Shown piece by piece: positions 1 to 8,359 of a stretch of DNA of 64,000 nt. Within the stretch, counting starts at the first letter, position 1. Each line of letters begins with the position of its first letter. The notes below the pieces were generated by a model that searched no databases, was not told where the DNA came from, and was given only the letters and a program-made list of their open reading frames with translations. Source of the stretch: Bacillota bacterium (lineage in GTDB: Bacteria > Bacillota > Clostridia > Clostridiales > Clostridiaceae); NCBI GenBank assembly GCA_030706015.1, contig JAUZPI010000013.1, positions 1 to 64,000 of the forward strand. The letters run 5' to 3'. The position numbers and the translations under genes are program-made.

Positions 1-511
1 CAGAAACATAATATCTATCAGCCTTTTGGCTTATTGTACCGCTTTTGACTATTGAGTTGATTGGAATGTATCCAAATTCCTTTAATCTAACCCATCCCAA
101 GGTTGGTACTTTAACTCTATGTCTTTCTATAATCCAATCAGTTATATTATTTTTAGGAAAATAAGCTTTAACATCTTGATTTTTCTTCTTTTTAAATCTA
201 GGAAAACCAGACTCTCCTTTAAAGAATTTTTTAAAGGCTTTTTCACCATTCATAATAGCTTGTTTGGCAGCTTTAGAGGATACTTCTTTAATCCAAATCT
301 TATCTTTGTTATTAGGAATATACTCGTTATTTAACCATTTAGAAAAATCTATGCCACTTACGAACTTCTTTTCTTTTTCATAGACTTCTTTGTTATGAGC
401 GATATAGAAGTTATATATAAACCTGCTTACACCAATACTTTTATGAATTTTAGTTTTTTGCTCTTCTGTAGGATTAATTTCTATTTTGTATGCTCTTTTC
501 AACTTCTTCAT
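1..511 (-). CDS. tnpB: TnpB (OrfB) of an IS607/IS605-type element, N-terminal part, cut by the window edge
   Basis: RNA-guided nuclease family found in IS200/IS605 and IS607 elements. The reverse strand reads from an ATG at 511 straight to base 1 without a stop, about 170 codons. It begins MKKLKRAYKIEINPTEEQ and continues through SRFIYNFYIAHNKEVYE and FKGESGFPRFKKKK, the usual N-terminal helical and wedge region of TnpB. The RuvC catalytic part (DEDD-type residues) would lie to the left of the window, so activity cannot be judged. The ATG overlaps the TGA that ends the adjacent tnpA remnant, as in IS607 elements where tnpA precedes tnpB. SD AAGGAAG lies just upstream. Confidence 0.9.
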   Translation of the reverse strand, partial: MKKLKRAYKIEINPTEEQKTKIHKSIGVSRFIYNFYIAHNKEVYEKEKKFVSGIDFSKWLNNEYIPNNKDKIWIKEVSSKAAKQAIMNGEKAFKKFFKGESGFPRFKKKKNQDVKAYFPKNNITDWIIERHRVKVPTLGWVRLKEFGYIPINSIVKSGTISQKADRYYVS

Positions 512-844
512 CTTCCTTTTTTACGATTATAATTTAAGCTACTTCCATAGTATTCTATAATTTCATCTACAATAATCCCTTTTGCATTAGAATATTGTTT
601 AAGAAATTCAACTTGATTTTTTAAGTCATCTTTTTGATTAGAAGTTGAAACCCTGGTATATAACTGTTCTATTTTCAGAAGATGTTATCCCTTTAGATTC
701 TTTGTATTGCTCGTAAGTGTAATACCTTCTATCTGTTGGAGTTCTAAATGCTTTTAATTTTCCTGCGTTATCCTAGCGTTGTAACGTCAAAACTGATACA
801 TTTAATAACTCTGCAAATTTTTTAGGCTTATAATGTTTACTCAA
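508..844 (-). pseudogene. tnpA: IS607-type serine recombinase tnpA, decayed
   Basis: A TTG start at 844, preceded by a GGATGTGAT-type SD, opens a MerR-like helix-turn-helix (KPKKFAELLNVSVLTLQR) typical of IS607 TnpA. The next codon is TAG where the family has Trp. The frame resumes through GKLKAFRTPTDRRYYTYEQY, then a small indel just before the catalytic RVS motif shifts frame. The second frame reads RVSTSNQKDDLKNQVEF and stops after NYNRKK. The last ~85 residues of a normal ~200-residue TnpA are missing. Three independent lesions (nonsense, frameshift, C-terminal loss) make it non-functional. It lies immediately upstream of tnpB. Confidence 0.85.
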
Positions 845-1058
845 ATATAATCACATCCTTTATCAATATGATTACGTTATATGATCTTTGATTATATTTG
901 TATATATTTATACTAACTAAAAACTTTCTTCCTATTTTTACTCTATGAAAATAGTTTAACATGATAGAATATTTTTATCAAACTATAATTTATAGTTTAC
1001 AAACTACAAATTATAATTTACTATTGTATTATAGAGTTAGCAGTATAGAGATTCTTAG

Positions 1059-1650
1059 GCGGTGATATCTCTGTGTATTTTAGAATACTATCAATTACTG
1101 TATTCCCCTTATGGGTTAATGAATGAAGGCTCAACCTGAGGTTGAGAGAGATTATTTGTATATATCTCTGTATATTTTAGAATGGCATCAGTTACTATAA
1201 TCCCCTTATCAGTTAGTGAATGAAAGCCCAATCTGAGATCGGGAGGGATTATTTGCGTATATCCCTGTATATTTAGAACACTATCAGTTACTGTGTTCCC
1301 ATTATGGGTTAATGAATGTAGGCTCGATCTGAGGTGGAGAGAGATTATTTGTGTATATCTCTGTATATTTTAGAATGCTATCAGTTACTGTGTTCCCATT
1401 ATGGGTTAATGAATGTAGGCTCGATCTGAGATCGAGAGGGAGGAGTTGTGTGCATGATATCTTTGTAATTACAAAATATAACTAAGCACTGTATTCTCCA
1501 AAACGGTTAATGAATGAAAGCTCAACCTAAGGTTGAGAGAGATTATTTGTGTGTATCTCTGTATATTTTAGAATACTACCAGTTAATGTATTCCCCTTAT
1601 CGGTTAGCGAATGAAAGCCCAATCTGAGATTGGGAGGGAGGAGTTGTGTG
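1059..1650 (+). repeat. Structured repeat array 1: six tandem units of 96-101 bp
   Basis: Six copies of one unit lie head to tail; their main hairpins start at 1130, 1227, 1323, 1420, 1521 and 1618. Each unit reads roughly GATATCTCTGTATATTTTAG, a small hairpin (GAATAC/GTATTC type), the conserved core GGTTAATGAATG, a 7-bp hairpin with a TGA or TAA loop, then GGGAGRGATTATTTGTGTAT. The main stem differs among units (CTCAACC/GGTTGAG, CCCAATC/GATTGGG, CTCGATC/GATCGAG) mostly by paired changes. The last unit ends in GGGAGGGAGGAG, which is the SD of the MFS gene at 1652. No protein is encoded. It resembles bcr-like mobile repeats of bacilli in style, but I do not recognise the family. Confidence 0.85.
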
Positions 1651-1651
1651 T

Positions 1652-2851
1652 ATGAAACTGTGGAAAAGAAATTTGATAGTTTGTTGGTTTGGAATGTTTA
1701 TGACTGGTGTAGGAATGAGCCAAATTGCACCTATACTGCCTCTTTATATAAAGCATCTTGGCGTTAGTAATGCTGCTTCTATTGCACAACTTTCCGGAAT
1801 TGCTTTTGGTGTCACCTATATCATTTCAGCTATTTTCTCACCAATTTGGGGGCATGCAGCTGATAAGTTTGGACGAAAGCCGATGCTGCTTAGAGCCAGC
1901 CTGGGTATGTCTATAATTGTAGGCTGCATGGGTTTTGCACCTAACGCATATGTATTGATAGCATTAAGATTATTACAAGGCGCCATAACAGGTTACAGTA
2001 CAGCTTGCACTACACTTATTGCAACTCAAACTGATAAAGAACATGCTGGATATGCTTTAGGTACACTTTCAACGGCAAATATTGCAGGCTCTTTGCTTGG
2101 GCCAACTATAGGTGGATTTATAAGCGAGACTCTTGGATATCAAGGTGTATTTTTTATAACAGGTATACTGCTATTCATTGCGTTTATTACTACCGCTTTA
2201 TTTGTAAAGGAAAACTTCACCCCTGAAAATAAAAAACCTCTTAGCATGAAGGAAATATGGAACGCTGTACCTGAAAAAAGCTTGACTATTACCATGTTTG
2301 TAACCTTCTTTATATTAACTGTAGCATTATATTCTGTTGAACCGATTATTACTGTATATGTTACTCAATTATCCAAAAACACCAGCCACATAGCCCTTGT
2401 AGCAGGGTTAACCTTTTCAGCTTCAGGCCTAGCAAATATAATTGCTGCTCCGAGACTTGGAAAGCTTTCTGATAAAATAGGAGCCCATAAAGTCATATTA
2501 GCAGCTCTTGTAGCAGCAGGGATTATTTTTATACCACAGGCATTTGTAAAAAACCCTTGGCAGTTAATGGCTCTTCGCTTTATATTGGGATTAACAGCAG
2601 GTGGATTGAATCCTTCTGTTAATATACTAGTGAAGAAAATTACGCCGCCTTCACTAACAGGCAGAGTTTTCGGATTTAACATGTCCGCAGGGTATTTAGG
2701 TGTATTTACAGGGGCAGTTTTAGGTGGGCAAGCAGCCGCCTTTTTAGGCATCAAATATGTATTCTTTGTTACTAGTGCATTGCTCTTGATAAATGCCCTA
2801 TGGGTATACTTTAAGGTGTATAAAAAACTTAATACACAGTTATTAGGCTAG
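1652..2851 (+). CDS. MFS multidrug-type efflux transporter
   Basis: A 399-residue major facilitator protein with about 12 hydrophobic segments. The loop 2-3 signature GHAADKFGRKPML (motif A, residues ~68-80) and a motif-C-like stretch LGPTIGGFISE point to a proton-driven drug exporter of the DHA1/TetA type; the substrate cannot be told. A GTG at 1646 is also in frame, but ATG 1652 sits 8 bases after AGGAG (1639-1643), so I use it. That SD is the 3' end of the last unit of repeat array 1. No recognisable terminator follows directly: the next sequence is repeat array 2. It is probably monocistronic. Confidence 0.88.
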   Translation: MKLWKRNLIVCWFGMFMTGVGMSQIAPILPLYIKHLGVSNAASIAQLSGIAFGVTYIISAIFSPIWGHAADKFGRKPMLLRASLGMSIIVGCMGFAPNAYVLIALRLLQGAITGYSTACTTLIATQTDKEHAGYALGTLSTANIAGSLLGPTIGGFISETLGYQGVFFITGILLFIAFITTALFVKENFTPENKKPLSMKEIWNAVPEKSLTITMFVTFFILTVALYSVEPIITVYVTQLSKNTSHIALVAGLTFSASGLANIIAAPRLGKLSDKIGAHKVILAALVAAGIIFIPQAFVKNPWQLMALRFILGLTAGGLNPSVNILVKKITPPSLTGRVFGFNMSAGYLGVFTGAVLGGQAAAFLGIKYVFFVTSALLLINALWVYFKVYKKLNTQLLG

Positions 2852-2863
2852 AGCGTATTGGTT

Positions 2864-3200
2864 ATGATATCTCTGTAAACTCTAATAACTTGTAAGTAAT
2901 CTCATCCCCCTTATATGTTAATGAATGAACGCTCGACCTGAGGGCGAGAAAGATTAATATCTCTTAATAAACAGTAATGGTATTAGGGAGCATTGACCCC
3001 ACTTAGGTCAGTGAATGGAAGCCTGACCTGAGGTCAGGAGAGATGATTTGTGTATATGTTAATGAATGGACGCTCGACCTGAGGTCGAGAGAGATTAATA
3101 TCTCTTAATAAACAGTAATGGTTTTAGAGAGCATTGACCCCACTTAGGTTAGTGAATGAAAGCCTGACCTCAGGTCAGGAGAGATGATTTGTGTATTTGT
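2864..3200 (+). repeat. Structured repeat array 2: four hairpins in two composite units
   Basis: Same family as the array at 1059. Main hairpins start at 2932, 3022, 3073 and 3163, so spacing runs 90, 51, 90: a composite of one long and one short unit that has been duplicated. Stems are CTCGACC/GGGCGAG (one mismatch), CCTGACC/GGTCAGG, CTCGACC/GGTCGAG and CCTGACC/GGTCAGG. The GGTTAATGAATG core is present with small changes (GGTCAGTGAATG, GGTTAGTGAATG). The array fills the gap between the MFS gene and the isochorismatase-fold gene, ending 20 bases before the latter's SD. Confidence 0.8.
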
Positions 3201-3223
3201 GTATTTATGTAAGGAGGATTAAA

Positions 3224-3811
3224 ATGCAAAATTTGAACTTAAAAGAAACAGAATTTATTAACACAGAAAAAACAGCCCTTGTAGTTATTGACCTGCAAAA
3301 TGGAATTGTAAACAGTCCCCATGCCCCATACACTGGCGAGCAGGTGGTTCAGAATGCCAGCAAATTAATTAACGCATTTACTGATAAAGGAACTTTTGTA
3401 GTTCTTGTAAGAGTTTCTTCAGTAGATGGAAAAGACATGCTTAAACCTAATACAGATTTAAAAACTAATTTACCAAAACTTCCTGAGGGCTGGGATAAGC
3501 TTGTACCTGAAATAGAAAATACTAAAAATGCCTATACCATTACTAAAAGACAACTGGGAGCCTTTTACGGAACTGATCTTGACTTGCAATTAAGACGCCG
3601 CGGAATCGACACTATTGTATTATGCGGTATTTCTACTTCAATGGGTGTGGATACTACAGCAAGAGAAGCCTATCAACATGCTTATAATCAGATATTTGTT
3701 GAAGATGCAATGACAGCTTCTTCAAAAGAAGAACAAGATTATGTTTGTAAATATATCTTCCCAAGGTTAGGTAAAATTCGTTCGACTGAAGAAGTACTAG
3801 CCCTATTATAA
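3224..3811 (+). CDS. Isochorismatase-family cysteine hydrolase
   Basis: A 195-residue isochorismatase/nicotinamidase-fold enzyme, which hydrolyses amide or ether bonds using a Cys-Asp-Lys triad. The Asp is in VVIDLQNGI, the Lys in TITKRQLGAF and the nucleophilic Cys in VLCGISTSMGVDTTA. Length and motif order match single-domain members; the substrate is unknown. An in-frame GTG at 3191 lies inside the repeat array, but ATG 3224 has a perfect AAGGAGG SD (3211-3217) 6 bases upstream, so the shorter start is preferred. A terminator hairpin follows at 3829. Confidence 0.88.
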   Translation: MQNLNLKETEFINTEKTALVVIDLQNGIVNSPHAPYTGEQVVQNASKLINAFTDKGTFVVLVRVSSVDGKDMLKPNTDLKTNLPKLPEGWDKLVPEIENTKNAYTITKRQLGAFYGTDLDLQLRRRGIDTIVLCGISTSMGVDTTAREAYQHAYNQIFVEDAMTASSKEEQDYVCKYIFPRLGKIRSTEEVLALL

Positions 3812-3828
3812 TTATCTATAAAGAAATA

Positions 3829-3878
3829 AAAAACTCCCAGTGAATGTCTTACTTGCAACCGTTCACTGGGAGCTTTTA
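3829..3878 (+). terminator. Rho-independent terminator after the isochorismatase-family gene
   Basis: Stem CTCCCAGTGAA...TTCACTGGGAG separated by ~16 bases and followed by CTTTTATTTTA. Confidence 0.85.
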
Positions 3879-3984
3879 TTTTATGAAAACAAAACTTTAC
3901 ATTCTTTATTAAAGATATTCTTTTGCATCTTCTGATATATAGCTGTAATATTATGGTTTAATTTCTTGTAACATTATGGCATAA

Positions 3985-3994
3985 ATGGTATAAT
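3985..3994 (+). promoter_or_regulatory. Probable extended -10 promoter
   Basis: TGGTATAAT (TG-N-TATAAT) about 110 bases before the small membrane protein gene. No clear -35 is seen. Confidence 0.45.
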
Positions 3995-4102
3995 GCATTT
4001 AAAACTTATTTTTTGTGGATAGTATTCTCAAAAGAAAACGAATACACCGAAATAAGGACAAGTATATAGTTAATATTTTAATAATAATTGGAGGGACATT
4101 TA

Positions 4103-4216
4103 TTGAACAAGATAACTTTTTTGTTATTTATCGCAATTGTATCAACTGCAGTAGTGATTTATTTAATTTATCTACTAATCAAAGCATTAAGAATATACAT
4201 AAAGAAAAATTCATAA
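4103..4216 (+). CDS. Small single-pass membrane protein (37 aa)
   Basis: A TTG start 8 bases after a GGAGGG SD (4090-4095) opens a 37-codon frame: MNKITFLLFIAIVSTAV, a continuous hydrophobic helix to about residue 29, then the basic tail RIYIKKNS. The good SD, a single clean helix and a positively charged end (positive-inside) support a real gene. It lies 106 bases upstream of the serine hydrolase lipoprotein and downstream of the promoter at 3985, so the two may be cotranscribed. Function unknown. A longer overlapping frame (4015-4323) has no SD and low-complexity composition and is not believed. Confidence 0.6.
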   Translation: MNKITFLLFIAIVSTAVVIYLIYLLIKALRIYIKKNS

Positions 4217-4322
4217 TCCTTCTTAATATTATGAATTATCAACAAGTTATGCACAAACTAATAAATCATTATCAATCAGTGTACAGGAATATACACAAGC
4301 TATTAATTGGAGGAGTTTACTA

Positions 4323-5501
4323 ATGAAAAAAGGTGTATTGTATATGATAACCTTAGTGTTTTCATTAACAATATTATTAACAGGCTGCACAGGTAAAGAA
4401 ACAAAAACTTTGCAAGAAAATACAACCGCAACCAACAAGAATATTCAATCTACAGGTGAAGAAGCAAAAACTTTGCAAGAAACTGCAACTGCAGCCAACA
4501 AGGATATTCGTTCTAAATTGATTAAATATATGGATGACTATTCCAATGAAAAGGGATTTAGTGGTACCGTTCTCATTGTAAAAGATGACGATATTTTATT
4601 AAACAGGGGCTATGGAATGGCAGACTACGATAAAAAGATTGCTAATACACCACGTACAGTTTTTGAAATTGGCTCCTTAACAAAACAATTTACAGCTGCA
4701 GCAATTTTAATGCTTCAAGAAAAGAAACTTTTAAGTGTACAAGATTCCATCAACAAATATATTCCGGGTTATCCAAATGGAGATAAAATAAAAATTTATA
4801 ACCTTGTTACACAAACGTCAGGAATTCCCGATTTTTTTAATCCAAATAACTTTGATAGCATGCTTAGCAGAAAACATACATATACTCCTGAGGAAATTAT
4901 TAAAATGTTCAAAAATAAATCACTTAACTTTGAACCAGGAACAAAATTTGAGTATAGCAATTCAAATTATATATTGCTTGGATATATTATCGAAAAAGTA
5001 TCCAATATGAAATATGAAGACTATGTACAAAAAAACATATTAAAACCTTTAAAGATGAATCAAACAGGATTTTTAAGTAAGAAACCTAAAATAGAAAACA
5101 AAGCAATTGGTTATTCATTATTAAATATACAATCCAATGATTATTCTCGTTCATTTGAAGCAGAAGGTTCACTTACCTATGCTGCGGGAGAAATGTACTC
5201 AACAGCTGAAGATTTATATAAGTGGGAAAATGCCTTATTTACAGGCAAAGTAATAAATAAACAATCCTTAAATGAAATGCTTACTCCGAATTTAGATAGT
5301 TATGGCTATGGATTGGATATTGATAATAGTGCTGAAGGAGATAAAGTGGCTTACCATGGTGGAGATACACTAGGCTTTAGCTCATTTATGGCAAAAGATA
5401 TTGATAAAAACTGTGTTCTTATTATATTAAGCAATAAACAATACGATAAATCCCGTTATGACATCTCTGCAGGGGTATATAAAATTTTAGCAAACAAATA
5501 G
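4323..5501 (+). CDS. Class C beta-lactamase-fold serine hydrolase, lipoprotein
   Basis: A 392-residue penicillin-binding-protein-like hydrolase (Beta-lactamase/AmpH/EstB fold). Residues 1-22 are a signal peptide ending in the lipobox LLTGC, so the mature protein is lipid-anchored outside the membrane. Active-site motifs are in order: SLTK (SxxK), YSN in FEYSNSNY, and HGG in VAYHGGDTLGF. The linker after the lipobox holds two copies of a 21-residue unit starting KTLQE, an in-frame tandem duplication. Such proteins are usually D-aminopeptidases or esterases rather than antibiotic-degrading enzymes. ATG 4323 follows TTGGAGGAG by 7 bases. Confidence 0.88.
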   Translation: MKKGVLYMITLVFSLTILLTGCTGKETKTLQENTTATNKNIQSTGEEAKTLQETATAANKDIRSKLIKYMDDYSNEKGFSGTVLIVKDDDILLNRGYGMADYDKKIANTPRTVFEIGSLTKQFTAAAILMLQEKKLLSVQDSINKYIPGYPNGDKIKIYNLVTQTSGIPDFFNPNNFDSMLSRKHTYTPEEIIKMFKNKSLNFEPGTKFEYSNSNYILLGYIIEKVSNMKYEDYVQKNILKPLKMNQTGFLSKKPKIENKAIGYSLLNIQSNDYSRSFEAEGSLTYAAGEMYSTAEDLYKWENALFTGKVINKQSLNEMLTPNLDSYGYGLDIDNSAEGDKVAYHGGDTLGFSSFMAKDIDKNCVLIILSNKQYDKSRYDISAGVYKILANK

Positions 5502-5503
5502 GA

Positions 5504-5546
5504 TAAAAGGTATATATTTACACAATATATACCTTTTCTTATTCCT
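5504..5546 (+). terminator. Terminator after the serine hydrolase
   Basis: Inverted repeat AAAAGGTATATAT...ATATATACCTTTT followed by CTTATT. Confidence 0.75.
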
Positions 5547-5577
5547 GACATATTCCCAAATTATACGTTGATACCTT

Positions 5578-5965
5578 TCAACGTAAATAGTACCATCAAT
5601 TACCATGCCACCCGCTGCGGTTAGTGAATGGACGCTCGACCTGAGGTCGAGAGGGATTATTTGTGAGTGATATCTCTAAACCTATAGAATACTATTAGTA
5701 ACTTTACTCCCCTCACCGGTTAATGAATGAAAGCCCAATCTGAGATTGGGAGGGGTTATTAGACATTGATATCTCCATAATTACAGAACACTGCCAGAAT
5801 CCGTGTTCCCTTAATATGTTAATGAATGGACGCTCGACCTGAGGTCGAGAGAGATTATTTGTGTGCGTGATATCTCTGAACCTATAGAATACTATTAGGT
5901 ACTATATTTCCCACATCGGTTAATGAATGAAAGCCCAATCTGAGATTGGGAGGGTATTTTTGTGT
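5578..5965 (+). repeat. Structured repeat array 3: four tandem units of 99-101 bp
   Basis: Main hairpins start at 5635, 5734, 5833 and 5934. The stems alternate strictly: CTCGACC/GGTCGAG, CCCAATC/GATTGGG, CTCGACC/GGTCGAG, CCCAATC/GATTGGG, so the real period may be a ~199-bp dimer. The GGTTAATGAATG core and the GATATCTC unit start are present. The secondary hairpin is perfect in unit 3 (GAACAC/GTGTTC). Unit 4 overlaps the 3' end of the convergent cheR gene and supplies its stop codon and last residues. Confidence 0.85.
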
Positions 5966-6767
5966 ACACACAGGGCTTAATGTATGTAAATTCGTTGTTT
6001 TCACAGTAGTCTAATTCCTCTGAGGAGCCTACAAATAGATATCCGCCTGGTTCCAGACTTTTATAAAATCTATGCAGCAATTGAATTTTTGTCTCTTTAT
6101 CAAAATACATCATTACATTTCTGCAAAAGATAACTTGAAACTTTTTATCAAAGGGAAAGGTCTTATCCATTAGGTTAAATCTTTTAAATATTACCTGCTC
6201 TCTTATCTTATCGCAAACCTTACTTTTGCTATTATCTTTCCTTTCAAAATATCTTTTGATCCACTTGTTAGGTACATATATGAGCTTTCTATTATCATAT
6301 TCTCCGCTAACAGCTTTTTGAAGAACCTCACTGCATATATCTGTGGCTAGTACCTTTTCACTCCAGTCTTTGCTGTCACCGAAAAAATCATTATTAATCA
6401 TAGCTAAGGTAAATGCCTCTTCTCCGCTGGAGCAGGCTGCACTCCATACTCTTAGAGTTTTTTCATTTTCATAACGCTTCTTTATATAAGGAAGTACTGT
6501 ATTTTTATAAAAAAGAAACTGCTTTCTGTCCCTTAGAAAAAAAGTATAATTAGTTGTAACACTATCAATCATTTCTGTAACCAGCTTACCAGTATTATCA
6601 GCCCTAATAAGGCTAATATACTCTGAAAAACTTTTACAACCACGATTATGAAGCACCTCTTGAAGTCTGCTTTGCAGCAAACCTCTTTTCTCACTTAAAT
6701 CTATGCCGTAGTTTTGCTTAATATACACAAATAATCTGCTGTACTCTTCGTCAGATATATTAATCAT
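5895..6767 (-). CDS. cheR: CheR-type chemoreceptor methyltransferase
   Basis: A SAM-dependent methyltransferase that methylates glutamates on chemoreceptors. Residues ~1-75 form the CheR N-terminal helical domain; the SAM motif is WSAACSSGEEAFTLAM, followed by VIFCRNVMMYFD and the late motif LFVGSSEEL. The family normally ends near YIKPCVYTK; here about 18 further residues (QSQIGLSFINRCGKYST tail) are read from repeat array 3, which also provides the stop. ATG 6767 is preferred over ATG 6773 because the GGTGGG SD is 6 bases before it and abuts the other. It is the last gene of the leftward chemosensory cluster; CheB is absent from the window. Confidence 0.9.
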   Translation of the reverse strand: MINISDEEYSRLFVYIKQNYGIDLSEKRGLLQSRLQEVLHNRGCKSFSEYISLIRADNTGKLVTEMIDSVTTNYTFFLRDRKQFLFYKNTVLPYIKKRYENEKTLRVWSAACSSGEEAFTLAMINNDFFGDSKDWSEKVLATDICSEVLQKAVSGEYDNRKLIYVPNKWIKRYFERKDNSKSKVCDKIREQVIFKRFNLMDKTFPFDKKFQVIFCRNVMMYFDKETKIQLLHRFYKSLEPGGYLFVGSSEELDYCENNEFTYIKPCVYTKIPSQSQIGLSFINRCGKYST

Positions 6768-6913
6768 ACTCATCCCACCATTCGATAGACTTTCCTCCGA
6801 AAATTAAGCCTTTTTTTAATTTTAGGTCTTTAATTCCGTATATGTCAACGAATGTAAGTTTGCACTTTAGGGAATCTTGTCTAATTAACTTGATATTACT
6901 TGAGAATTCTGTG

Positions 6914-7930
6914 CTAATTCTTATATTTATTATTTATTATCTGGAACTTGTCCTGAACTCTCATAAATTTATTAACTATATGAGGATCAAAATGTTTTCC
7001 AGAATCCAATTGAATTCTTCTTACAGCTTCTTCATGGCTTAAAGCCTTCTTATAAGGTCTTTCTGATGTTATTACATCATAAGCGTCTGCTATAGCAAAT
7101 ATTCTAGCACTTAACGGAATCTTTGATTCATTAAGACCATTTGGGTAACCGCTTCCATCATACTTTTCATGATGACACAAAGCAATATCTATAGCCATAT
7201 ATAAATAATCATGAATATATTCATTTGCTTTTATAACATTACTAATAGCTCTTGCGCCTATTACTGTATGTTTTTTTATCTCTTCATATTCACTATTAGT
7301 AAGTTTTCCAGGCTTTAATAAGATTTCGTCTCTCACTGCTATTTTACCGATATCGTGTAAAAGGCTTGCTTTGCTGATATATTTAAGGAATTTTTCATCT
7401 AGATTAAGAGCTCTTGATAGTGCCACTGCATATTCTTTTGTTCTTTCAACATGGTGTCCTGTGACATCATCTCTAAGCTCTGATAATTTAAGCATGGCCG
7501 TTAAGGTTGGATCTTTTACGTTAAGATATTCATTCTGGATATGCACTAAAGTCTTATTGTATACTCTATTGCATAATATAAGACCTTCTTCAATGTCCTC
7601 TATTTTTAAGTTCTTCATTAATACACTTGTATAACTCTCTTGAAAATATGGAATGTACATCATGAAATCATTGTAGGAAACATCGTTAATATCCATTTCT
7701 CTAACTACATTCATGATAGAAGATAAATATTGGTTCTTATTTTCATTCTTAAAATAATCTATATAGTTCTCTAATATATTCTTAAAAATATTTATTAATG
7801 AACCAACCTCATGCTGTATCTTTTCATTTTTTTCAAAAAGATTGATCCAGGTGTTAAATATTGAGTCCTTATTATTATCAAATACATTGAGTATTTTATT
7901 TTTTGTCATTAGTATGTCATGATTATCCAT
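6914..7930 (-). CDS. HD-GYP domain cyclic-di-GMP phosphodiesterase
   Basis: A 338-residue protein. Residues ~1-140 are an all-helical sensor-like region resembling the RsbR N-terminal/globin-like fold (weak call). Residues ~150-330 are an HD-GYP domain: HHVERTKEYA, the HD pair in LLHDIGKIAV, PGKLTNSEYEEIKKHT, and the GYP stretch HHEKYDGSGYPNGL. All metal ligands expected of an active c-di-GMP hydrolase appear present. No transmembrane segment, so cytoplasmic. ATG 7930 follows AGAGGG by 7 bases. Its promoter is at 8201-8229, leaving a ~264-base leader in which I see no c-di-GMP riboswitch motif. cheR follows 146 bases downstream. Confidence 0.9.
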   Translation of the reverse strand: MDNHDILMTKNKILNVFDNNKDSIFNTWINLFEKNEKIQHEVGSLINIFKNILENYIDYFKNENKNQYLSSIMNVVREMDINDVSYNDFMMYIPYFQESYTSVLMKNLKIEDIEEGLILCNRVYNKTLVHIQNEYLNVKDPTLTAMLKLSELRDDVTGHHVERTKEYAVALSRALNLDEKFLKYISKASLLHDIGKIAVRDEILLKPGKLTNSEYEEIKKHTVIGARAISNVIKANEYIHDYLYMAIDIALCHHEKYDGSGYPNGLNESKIPLSARIFAIADAYDVITSERPYKKALSHEEAVRRIQLDSGKHFDPHIVNKFMRVQDKFQIINNKYKN

Positions 7931-8200
7931 ATATATCCCTCTTTTTAAAAATAATAAAACTTATCACATAATTTACTGCGTACTTTACCAACTATATTCG
8001 AGTACAGCTTACTAAATATTTTTACACTCTTCAACGTATATACACTAAGTTTTTGTTAAATCATTGTTAAAACTACCATTAAGAATCTTAACTACCCAAT
8101 AATGTAAAACCATGAAATAGATTATAACTATACTTAACGTTATTAAAGAAATTAAATCTAGTTTATTTATATCTAGCTATGTAATGTTATATTTATTTTA

Positions 8201-8229
8201 ATTATAATTTACACTTTTTAATTTTTCAA
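8201..8229 (-). promoter_or_regulatory. SigA-type promoter of the HD-GYP/cheR unit
   Basis: Reverse strand: -35 TTGAAA (8229-8224), 17-base spacer, -10 TATAAT (8206-8201). The flanks match the promoter at 11291-11319 closely, including a shared ACATTACATAG just downstream of the start site. Confidence 0.8.
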
Positions 8230-8359
8230 GGCATTTTTATAACATTTTGTTAATTTACGCATTATTTTGTTGATAATTATATATTTTATTGTTTTGTTTT
8301 ATACATATTTGTAAAATAAAAGAAAAAAGCTGTAGAACATTGGCTGCCTACAGGTAATT

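Noticed and set aside
1059..1650. Array 1 as a CRISPR
   Set aside because: Period ~97 bp with the whole unit conserved and no unique spacers; palindromes vary between units; no cas genes.
1040..1650. The repeat array as the omega-RNA or right end of the IS607 element
   Set aside because: tnpB points left, so its right end and omega-RNA lie outside the window; repeats are on the tnpA side and also occur far from the element.
2365..2754. A 129-residue minus-strand gene
   Set aside because: Shadow of the MFS gene; the MFS frame has clear family motifs.
4015..4323. A 102-residue plus-strand gene
   Set aside because: No SD, low-complexity Asn/Ile-rich translation, and it overlaps a better-supported small gene in another frame.
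7931..8200. A c-di-GMP riboswitch in the HD-GYP leader
   Set aside because: Looked for conserved GEMM-I and c-di-GMP-II blocks on the minus strand and found none.
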